A stretch of DNA of 5,626 nt from an uncultured Phycisphaerales bacterium (GTDB lineage: Bacteria; Planctomycetota; Phycisphaerae; Phycisphaerales; UBA1924). A program made the translations under genes and the position numbers. Where the stretch lies: positions 1-5,626 of the forward strand of contig CALFMQ010000020.1 in assembly GCA_937879825.1 (NCBI GenBank). The letters are read 5' to 3'. Below the pieces are notes generated by a model that ran no database searches, was not told the origin of the DNA, and saw nothing but the letters and a program-made list of their open reading frames with translations. Numbering within the stretch: the first letter of the stretch is position 1; the number at the start of each line of letters is the position of its first letter. Of this stretch, positions 1 through 5,626 are shown piece by piece.

Positions 1-916
1 GCGCAGCCTCGACGGCCGCGTTCAGAGCAAGCAGGTTCGTCTGGAACGCGATCTCGTCGATGATCTTGATGATCTTCGAGATCTCCTGGCTCGAACTCGT
101 AATCTGGCTCATCGCCTCGGTCATCAAGGCCATCTCGCTCAGACCCTTGCCCGCCGCGTCCTGGCTCTCCTTCGAGATGCCCGACGCCTGCACAGTGTTC
201 TCAGCGTTCTGCTGGATCATCGTCGACATCTCTTCGAGCGACGCGCTGATCTCCTCGAGGCTCGACGCCTGACGCGATGAACCATCCGACAACGCCTGCG
301 AGGCGCTGGCGAACTGCCCGGCACCCTGGTCGATCTGCTCGGCGCCCGCGCCGACCTCGCCCAGAACGCTCGACATCGCGCTCATCATCGAAGACAGACC
401 CGTCGCCAGCGAACCGATCGCGTCGGTCCCCGTGACGGTGATCTCCTGCGTCAGGTCTCCCTCGCTCGCCGCCTCGGTCACGTGCAGCAGTTGATCGACC
501 TTCTTGGCCAGTTCCTCCGCGGCCTCACGCTCCTGCTTCTGCTGCTCGGCCTGCCGCTCACGGGCAACCTGAAGCTCCTTCGCTTCGCTGCCCATGCGGT
601 CGGTCGTCTCGTTGATCGTCCGTGCCGCGTTGGCAAACGTCCCGAGCATGCCCTCGGGCAGCACGCGCCGGAAGAACTTGCCCTGCCCCGCGTACGACAG
701 CGACGCCGTCGCCTCACGCACGAACGCGTCGGACATGTCCAGCAGATGATTCAACGCGAACAACATCGGCGCCATCTCATGCTCGGGATCGATCCCTAGA
801 ATGCGCACCTCAAGATTGCCCTGCGACGCGGCCTCACACACTCGGCGCGCCTCTTCGATCATGTTGCGATCCGAAGCGGGCTTGACGGTATCGGGGGTAT
901 CCATCACGGCTTGCAT
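1..916 (-). CDS. Soluble methyl-accepting chemotaxis protein, HAMP plus signalling domain (3' end outside window)
   Basis: Cytoplasmic chemoreceptor that would pass a sensory signal to the CheA/CheW array. The 305 visible codons have no stop and run off the left edge. No hydrophobic stretch is long enough to span a membrane. Residues ~20-108 form helical HAMP-like material (motifs GNLEVRI and GQGKFFRRV), ~109-142 is a charged Glu/Gln/Lys/Arg coiled-coil linker, and ~140-190 is a recognisable HAMP (EGDLTQEI, then TDAIGSLATGL). Residues 217-226 (ASSLEEISAS) fit the MCP methylation-site consensus with E221/E222. Residues 286-305 begin the conserved hairpin (IDEIAFQTNLLALNAA); the tip and second methylation helix are cut off. 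The ATG at 916 is chosen because GGAG lies 6 nt upstream; the in-frame ATG at 904 has no such site. It starts 20 bp after the PAS gene stop, so the two genes are almost certainly one operon. MCP identity is very secure; the input is inferred to come from the PAS partner. Confidence 0.95.
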   Translation of the reverse strand, partial: MQAVMDTPDTVKPASDRNMIEEARRVCEAASQGNLEVRILGIDPEHEMAPMLFALNHLLDMSDAFVREATASLSYAGQGKFFRRVLPEGMLGTFANAARTINETTDRMGSEAKELQVARERQAEQQKQEREAAEELAKKVDQLLHVTEAASEGDLTQEITVTGTDAIGSLATGLSSMMSAMSSVLGEVGAGAEQIDQGAGQFASASQALSDGSSRQASSLEEISASLEEMSTMIQQNAENTVQASGISKESQDAAGKGLSEMALMTEAMSQITSSSQEISKIIKIIDEIAFQTNLLALNAAVEAA

Positions 917-936
917 GACTCGCTCCACTTCTTGGG

Positions 937-1464
937 TTACGCAACGGTGCTGAACATGAACTCTTCATACGTCATACCGATCTCCTCCAGCTTCGAGAGG
1001 AACACCGGCATCGACGCCGCAATCTGATCCTTGGGCAGACGGTGCTCGCGCTCGATCGCCCGCAACTGCTGGTAGATCGGCTCGATCGTCGCGATCGCGG
1101 ACCGCTTCGGGCTCCGCCGGCTCGAGTGGAACCCGGTGATCTGGCCCTGCGAGTTGAAGGTGGGCGTCACATGCGCGAACACCCAGTAGTGGTCGCCGTA
1201 CTTACAACGGTTCACCACGTACGCAAAGATCTCGTTCCCAGACAGAATCGTGTCCCACAGATACTTGAACACGCAGCGGGGCATATCCGGGTGACGCACC
1301 ATGTTGTGCGGCTGCCCGATGCACTCCTCCTCCGTGTAGTCAGCGATCTTCGTGAAGAGCTGGTTCACATAAGTGAGCCGACCCTTGATATCGGTTTTCG
1401 AGACGATGATCTCGTCCGTCCCGAAGGTGCGCTCGACGCCGGTCAGATCAGTTTGCGATGCCAT
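937..1464 (-). CDS. Aer/CetB-type PAS sensor protein, stand-alone (175 aa)
   Basis: Predicted cytoplasmic redox/energy sensor, equivalent to the N-terminal FAD-binding PAS domain of the aerotaxis receptor Aer but without HAMP or signalling domains. Residues ~17-118 are the PAS fold. GQPHNMVRHPDMP (50-62) and NGDHYW-like YGDHYWV (89-95) match E. coli Aer closely, and my by-eye alignment keeps Aer numbering, so R57, H58, D60, N34 and W70 coincide. Residues R57/H58/D60 are known to matter for FAD binding in Aer. Aer W79 is replaced by Ile here. After the PAS, ~118-140 resembles the Aer proximal linker (ATIEPIYQQLRA), followed by a short helical tail ending MTYEEFMFSTVA. The start at 1464 is preferred because AGGAG lies 9 nt upstream. 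The reading frame stays open to an ATG at 1626, but the extra 54 residues are Pro/Arg-rich and unlike PAS proteins. It is followed after 20 bp by the MCP gene, its likely partner. Flavin binding is inferred, not shown. Confidence 0.93.
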   Translation of the reverse strand: MASQTDLTGVERTFGTDEIIVSKTDIKGRLTYVNQLFTKIADYTEEECIGQPHNMVRHPDMPRCVFKYLWDTILSGNEIFAYVVNRCKYGDHYWVFAHVTPTFNSQGQITGFHSSRRSPKRSAIATIEPIYQQLRAIEREHRLPKDQIAASMPVFLSKLEEIGMTYEEFMFSTVA

Positions 1465-1471
1465 GGGGCCG

Positions 1472-1478
1472 CTCTCCT
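1472..1478 (-). promoter_or_regulatory. Shine-Dalgarno site deciding the PAS gene start
   Basis: On the minus strand AGGAG (within ACAGGAGAGC) lies about 9 nt upstream of the ATG at 1464. This supports the 175-aa start over the far upstream in-frame ATG at 1626. Confidence 0.75.
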
Positions 1479-1505
1479 GTTTTCGGGGAACTGCGAACCT
1501 CATCG

Positions 1506-1532
1506 GTATCGACCCCACCGATCCCGGGCTTA
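1506..1532 (-). promoter_or_regulatory. Sigma-28 (FliA)-like promoter candidate for the PAS-MCP operon
   Basis: Minus strand reads TAAG, then exactly 15 nt, then GTCGATAC. The textbook FliA consensus is TAAA-N15-GCCGATAA, so this matches 3 of 4 and 6 of 8 positions with the right spacing. Transcription would start about 8 nt downstream, near 1498, leaving a leader of roughly 33 nt before the ATG at 1464. A chemotaxis operon is the expected target of this sigma factor. The match was found by eye and the region is GC-rich, so chance is possible. The consensus is from enterobacteria and may differ in this phylum. Confidence 0.4.
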
Positions 1533-1577
1533 AGACCCGCACACCATTCGGGCCAAATCCCCCAACGCATTCGAGAG

Positions 1578-1595
1578 CCAGACTCACCCGTCTGG
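1578..1595. repeat. Short perfect inverted repeat in the divergent intergenic region
   Basis: CCAGAC, 6-nt spacer TCACCC, then GTCTGG: perfect 6-bp arms. It sits between the two divergent genes, just upstream of the plus-strand promoter candidate, overlapping where a -35 element would fall. It could be an operator half-site pair or a small hairpin. No T-run follows on either strand, so it is not a standard terminator. No regulator is recognised. Confidence 0.3.
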
Positions 1596-1608
1596 GGGGG
1601 GGCCGGGT

Positions 1609-1617
1609 TGCTACATT
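1609..1617 (+). promoter_or_regulatory. Extended -10 promoter candidate for the zinc-ribbon gene
   Basis: TGCTACATT fits an extended -10 (TGn followed by TACATT, 4 of 6 to TATAAT), placed about 38 bp before the ATG at 1655. There is no good -35 at the proper distance; that stretch holds the inverted repeat and the G9 tract. Weak evidence on its own. Confidence 0.35.
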
Positions 1618-1641
1618 GCGCTCCAATGGCGGCCATCACGA

Positions 1642-1646
1642 AGGAG
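1642..1646 (+). promoter_or_regulatory. Shine-Dalgarno site deciding the zinc-ribbon gene start
   Basis: AGGAG lies 8 nt before the ATG at 1655. The frame is open upstream to 1373, but that part overlaps the PAS gene and the divergent promoter region, so this site fixes the start at 1655. Confidence 0.75.
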
Positions 1647-1654
1647 ATCGATCA

Positions 1655-2413
1655 ATGACCTTCCACCGCTACGACCCGAGCGAAAACCCCAAGGATCACG
1701 AGGAACTCTCCCTCGAAGTCCCCGATGACCGCCCCGAGCCCACACCCCCCGCAACCTCCGCGGGTCCGCACGATCCATCGGCCGTCGCGCGCGGCGTCGT
1801 CTTTACAGGCCACGGCGCTGTCGCCGTCTCCAAAGATCAGGCCCGCATCCGCAAAGAGGCCGCGTGCCCGCAGTGCGGCTACTCCATCGTCGGCCTCAAG
1901 TCCACAAAGTGCCCGGAGTGCGGCGTCGAACTCCTCCCCGCTCTCGCCGCCGCCGCACGCAAGGCCAAGGCCCGCGAAGGTCTCAAACACGAATATTCCG
2001 TCGCCGGCGTCGCACTCGGGATCGCAATCCTCGCGCTCTCCGTGATGGTCGGGCTCACCGACGGCTGGGGCGCGGTCCCGTTCGAACTGCTCGGCCTCGC
2101 CATCATCACGCCGCTCGCGTTCGTCGCCTACATCACATGCTGCGCGCTCTGGATCGGCTTCGACATGCCCATCGCCATCACCGCGATCCGCCTCGCCGCG
2201 ATCTACGCGTGGTCAGACGCCGTACGCCTCGTGCTCACCCTCCTGATGGGCGAGCACCTCGCCGTCATCGCCTGGATGATCTCCATGGCCGTCATGTTCT
2301 GGCTGCTCAACAAATGGCTCGAACTCGACTTCGTCGACTCCATCGGCCTTACACTCGCCACCAGAGTCGTCTTCTTCACCGTCACGATGCTCATCGTCCA
2401 CTGGACGAGCTAG
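1655..2413 (+). CDS. Uncharacterised zinc-ribbon integral membrane protein (252 aa)
   Basis: Function unknown. Residues 1-60 are a charged, Pro-rich, probably disordered N-terminus. Residues 71-90 form a double-CxxC zinc ribbon (CPQCGY, then CPECG; Cys71, 74, 86, 89) expected to bind one structural zinc. A short Ala/Lys/Arg helix (95-110) follows, then a strongly hydrophobic region from ~115 to 250 with about four or five membrane segments (~115-134, 142-167, 172-197, 201-219, 231-250). The ribbon therefore lies on a soluble, probably cytoplasmic, N-terminal tail. Ribbons of this CPxCGY...CPECG style ahead of membrane helices recur in planctomycete hypothetical proteins; this is recalled, not searched. 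Two adjacent cysteines (162-163) sit at the end of a membrane segment. It is transcribed divergently from the PAS-MCP operon, stands alone, and is followed by a hairpin. The gene call is secure; I do not assign a role. Confidence 0.88.
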   Translation: MTFHRYDPSENPKDHEELSLEVPDDRPEPTPPATSAGPHDPSAVARGVVFTGHGAVAVSKDQARIRKEAACPQCGYSIVGLKSTKCPECGVELLPALAAAARKAKAREGLKHEYSVAGVALGIAILALSVMVGLTDGWGAVPFELLGLAIITPLAFVAYITCCALWIGFDMPIAITAIRLAAIYAWSDAVRLVLTLLMGEHLAVIAWMISMAVMFWLLNKWLELDFVDSIGLTLATRVVFFTVTMLIVHWTS

Positions 2414-2473
2414 ATGGATATGAATCTCGCGTCCCGACAACCCGCCGCCGAGCCAAGACACGAATCGAAGTCC

Positions 2474-2517
2474 AGCCCTCAGCACCTCTCCCTCTGGGAG
2501 ATGGTAGGGTGAGGGCT
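2474..2517. repeat. Long imperfect hairpin, REP-like dispersed palindromic repeat, possible terminator
   Basis: Outer arms AGCCCTCA (2474-2481) and TGAGGGCT (2510-2517) are perfectly complementary. Inside, TCTCCC (2487-2492) pairs with GGGAGA (2496-2501) around a TCT loop, with flanking CC/GG pairs possible and an asymmetric internal bulge. Read on the minus strand, the CCCTCACCCTACC / CTCCCAGAGGGAGAGG pattern resembles an intergenic palindrome I recognise from many unrelated GC-rich genomes. It starts 60 bp after the zinc-ribbon gene stop and is followed by a 22-nt pyrimidine tract (2516-2537) rich in TTC. It may thus also end that transcript, although the tract is not a pure T-run. Confidence 0.6.
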
Positions 2518-2537
2518 TCTTCTTCTTCCTCCTTCTT
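2516..2537 (+). repeat. TTC-rich pyrimidine tract
   Basis: Twenty-two consecutive pyrimidines with TTC units directly after the hairpin; more pyrimidine follows to about 2552. It may help terminate the upstream transcript or belong to the leader of the next gene. Nothing else is seen in the rest of the 2518-2584 stretch: no clear -10/-35 and no Shine-Dalgarno sequence for the CLC gene. Confidence 0.4.
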
Positions 2538-2584
2538 ACGCGTCTTCCTCTCACGCCACACACGCTTGCGCTCATTGACCTCCC

Positions 2585-4435
2585 ATGCCTGACGCCCACG
2601 AAAGACTCCGCTCCGACGCCGACGGCCTCCCTCTCGCGCCGTCCCTGTCCCCGGCGCTCGACTCCATCCCCGCCACCCCGGCGCAACGCGGCGTCGATCG
2701 AAGCGTCGTCCGAATCGCATGCCTCGCGCTGCTCCTCGCCGCCGTCGCAGCAGTCATCGCGCAGCTCCTCATGCATCTCGTCTGGTTCATCACCGGACTC
2801 TCTTTCCACGGCATCCTGACATTCCAGCCCCAGACACCCCTCGGAAACCGCCTCGGCCCGTGGGTCATCGCAGTCCCCGCAATCGGTGGACTCATCGTCG
2901 GCTTCATGGCCCGCTACGGCTCGCGCGCCATCCGCGGCCACGGCATCCCCGAAGCCATGGAACAGGTCATCACCAACGAGAGCCGAATCCCCGCGCGAAT
3001 GACCTTCCTCAAACCCATCAGCGCCGCCATCGCCATCGGAACCGGCGGCCCGTTCGGCGCAGAAGGCCCCATCATCGCCACCGGCGGCGCGCTCGGATCA
3101 CTCCTGGGCCAGGTCCTCCGAACCACCGCCGTCGAACGCAAAACGCTCCTCGCCGCCGGCGCCGCCGCGGGCATGGCCGCCACCTTCGGCTCGCCCGTCT
3201 CCGCTGTCCTCCTCGCTGTCGAACTCCTGCTCTTCGAATACCGCGCGCGATCACTCGTCCCAGTCGCACTCGCCGCAGCCACCGCAACCGGCGTCCGCTA
3301 CGCCTTCGAGGGATCGCACGCCGTCTTCCACATGGCCGATATCACCCAGCCCACCGGCGCCGCGCTCGCCTGCTACGCGTTCATCGGCGCGATCATGGGG
3401 CTTCTCAGCGTCATCGTCACACGCGCCGTCTACGCGATCGAAGACGCCTTCGAAAAGCTCCCCGTCCACTGGATGTGGTGGCCAGCGATCGGCGGCCTCG
3501 CCGTCGGCGCCGTCGGACTCTTCTTCCCCCGAACACTCGGCGTCGGCTACTACAACATCTCCGACATGCTCTCGGGCAACCTCTTGCTCACCGCGCTCGT
3601 CACGCTCGCCGTCTGGAAGTTCGTCTCCTGGTCAATCTCGCTCGGCAGCGGAACCTCGGGAGGCACACTCGCGCCCCTCTTCACCATCGGCGGCGCCGCC
3701 GGGGCCATCATCGGCGTCGGAATCGAAAATCTCTTCCCCGCCGCGCACCTCGACATCCGAATCGCCGCCCTCGTCGGCATGGCCGCGCTCTTCGCCGGCG
3801 CATCACGCGCGCTCCTCGCCAGCGTCGTCTTCGCCTTCGAAACCACACTCCAGCCCCTCGGCCTGCTCCCGCTCCTGGGCGGATGCACCGCTTCCTATAT
3901 GATCTCGTCGCTGCTCATGCGCAACACCATCATGACCGAGAAGATCGCCCGCCGCGGCGTACGCGTCCCCGACGAATACGAACCCGACTTCCTCGATCAA
4001 CTCTCCGTCGCACAGGCCGCCTCGCAACACCCCGTCACGCTCCGCGCCGATCAAACCGTCGAAGAAGTCCGCGCATGGCTCGCCAGCGCCGCGCCCGGTT
4101 CAGACCATCAGGGATACCCCGTCTTGGACAACGCCGGCCTGCTCCACTCCGTCATCACCCGCCGCGTCATCCAGGACCCGCGCGTCGAACCCGGCGCAAC
4201 ACTCCTCGACCTCGCGCGACGCGCCGCCGTCATCGTCTACCACGACAACACGCTCCGCGAAGCCGCCGATCACATGGTCCGTCACACCGTCGGCCGACTC
4301 CCCGTCATCGATCGCGCCACCGGCAAACTCGTCGGCGTCATCACACGCAGCGACCTGCTCACCGCGCATCAGCGCCGCATCGACGAGTCATCGCAGCGCC
4401 GCCGCCACCTGCAGGTCCGCACAACCCGCAACTAA
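2585..4435 (+). CDS. CLC-family chloride channel/transporter with C-terminal CBS pair (616 aa)
   Basis: Integral membrane protein moving chloride (or similar anions) across the inner membrane, usually a homodimer. Residues 1-38 are a polar tail; ~40-455 is the CLC membrane core. The three anion-site motifs are present: GHGIPE (118-123), GAEGP (158-162) with gating glutamate E160 (E148 of CLC-ec1), and GTSGGTLAP (356-364). Around FGSPVSAVLLAVEL, E213 aligns with E202 of CLC-ec1 but L214 replaces E203, the internal proton glutamate. The region matching ec1 Tyr445 reads NTIMTEK, with no Tyr. The Ser of GSGIP is His119. Two CBS domains follow (~481-531 and ~538-598, ending GRLPVID...GKLVGVITRSDLL), which in this family bind adenine nucleotides and regulate gating. 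The length is normal for CLC-CBS proteins. ATG 2585 lacks a Shine-Dalgarno sequence, but the next in-frame Met (63) is already inside the first membrane helix, so 2585 is kept. The neighbours suggest no specific role. Confidence 0.96.
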   Translation: MPDAHERLRSDADGLPLAPSLSPALDSIPATPAQRGVDRSVVRIACLALLLAAVAAVIAQLLMHLVWFITGLSFHGILTFQPQTPLGNRLGPWVIAVPAIGGLIVGFMARYGSRAIRGHGIPEAMEQVITNESRIPARMTFLKPISAAIAIGTGGPFGAEGPIIATGGALGSLLGQVLRTTAVERKTLLAAGAAAGMAATFGSPVSAVLLAVELLLFEYRARSLVPVALAAATATGVRYAFEGSHAVFHMADITQPTGAALACYAFIGAIMGLLSVIVTRAVYAIEDAFEKLPVHWMWWPAIGGLAVGAVGLFFPRTLGVGYYNISDMLSGNLLLTALVTLAVWKFVSWSISLGSGTSGGTLAPLFTIGGAAGAIIGVGIENLFPAAHLDIRIAALVGMAALFAGASRALLASVVFAFETTLQPLGLLPLLGGCTASYMISSLLMRNTIMTEKIARRGVRVPDEYEPDFLDQLSVAQAASQHPVTLRADQTVEEVRAWLASAAPGSDHQGYPVLDNAGLLHSVITRRVIQDPRVEPGATLLDLARRAAVIVYHDNTLREAADHMVRHTVGRLPVIDRATGKLVGVITRSDLLTAHQRRIDESSQRRRHLQVRTTRN

Positions 4436-4436
4436 C

Positions 4437-4483
4437 GCCTTCTCGATCCCTCGATGCCTTGACGCCTCGTTGCCTGACGCCCC

Positions 4484-4486
<3 letters not shown>
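4437..4486. repeat. Degenerate octamer tandem array between convergent genes
   Basis: The sequence divides into units near 8 bp resembling GCCTYGAY: CCCTCGAT (4448), GCCTTGAC (4456), GCCTCGTT (4464), GCCTGAC (4472), GCCCCTCA (4479). It fills the 48-bp gap between the CLC stop and the prkA stop and includes the prkA stop codon. No strong terminator hairpin for either convergent gene is visible. Origin unknown; replication slippage of a short unit is a simple explanation. Confidence 0.45.

Positions 4487-5626
<1,140 letters not shown>

Noticed and set aside
1567..1583. Sigma-54-like GG...GC element on the minus strand
   Set aside because: The GG to GC spacing is one base short of the required 10 and the flanking bases match poorly.
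1465..1626. N-terminal extension of the PAS protein to an ATG at 1626
   Set aside because: The added 54 residues are not PAS-like, would cover the promoter candidate, and a good Shine-Dalgarno supports 1464.
1373..1654. N-terminal extension of the zinc-ribbon protein
   Set aside because: It would overlap the PAS gene antisense; AGGAG 8 nt before the ATG at 1655 gives a better start.
1864..2592. 242-aa plus-strand open frame over the zinc-ribbon gene
   Set aside because: Arg/His-rich low-complexity shadow; the CxxC ribbon and membrane helices lie in the other frame.
2213..2941. 242-aa minus-strand open frame across the zinc-ribbon/CLC junction
   Set aside because: Acidic, Gly-rich shadow product, reads antisense to two well-supported genes and through the palindrome.
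2586..4482. 12-bp direct repeat TGCCTGACGCCC at 2586-2597 and 4471-4482, flanking the CLC gene
   Set aside because: It could suggest an insertion with target duplication, but one copy includes the start codon region and the other is part of the degenerate octamer array; no terminal inverted repeats or mobility gene exist.

Overview
The window is GC-rich, densely coding DNA holding five genes: two complete genes and one partial gene near the left edge arranged around a divergent promoter region, one complete transporter gene, and one partial gene at the right edge. The best inferred source is a motile member of Planctomycetota, probably close to Phycisphaerae/Phycisphaerales. The reasons are the GC-rich codon use, a small membrane protein with an N-terminal double-CxxC ribbon of a style common in that group, a PAS protein paired with a soluble chemoreceptor, and PrkA. 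This placement rests on recognition, not on a search.

Left block (1-1464, minus strand): an Aer-type PAS sensor protein (175 aa) lies 20 bp upstream of a chemoreceptor (MCP) gene that runs off the left edge. The MCP has no transmembrane segment. It starts with HAMP-like helical units and a HAMP domain, followed by a methylation helix and the start of the signalling hairpin. The pair looks like a split Aer receptor: the flavin-sensing PAS module is on one polypeptide and the signalling module on another, comparable to the CetB/CetA energy-taxis pair. A sigma-28 (FliA)-like promoter candidate sits just upstream of the PAS gene.

Middle block (1465-2584): a 190-bp divergent intergenic region carries the minus-strand promoter candidate, a small perfect inverted repeat, a G9 tract and a weak extended -10 for the plus-strand gene. 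That gene (1655-2413) encodes an uncharacterised zinc-ribbon membrane protein. It is followed by a long imperfect hairpin resembling a widespread dispersed palindromic repeat, then a pyrimidine tract; together these may terminate transcription.

Right block (2585-5626): a 616-aa CLC-family chloride transporter/channel with a C-terminal CBS pair (plus strand) converges on the 3' end of prkA, a stress-associated serine protein kinase (minus strand, 5' part outside the window). The 48-bp gap between them is filled by a degenerate array of about 8 bp per unit and has no clear terminator hairpin.

The PAS and MCP genes clearly work together. The zinc-ribbon, CLC and PrkA genes show no direct functional link to each other or to chemotaxis.
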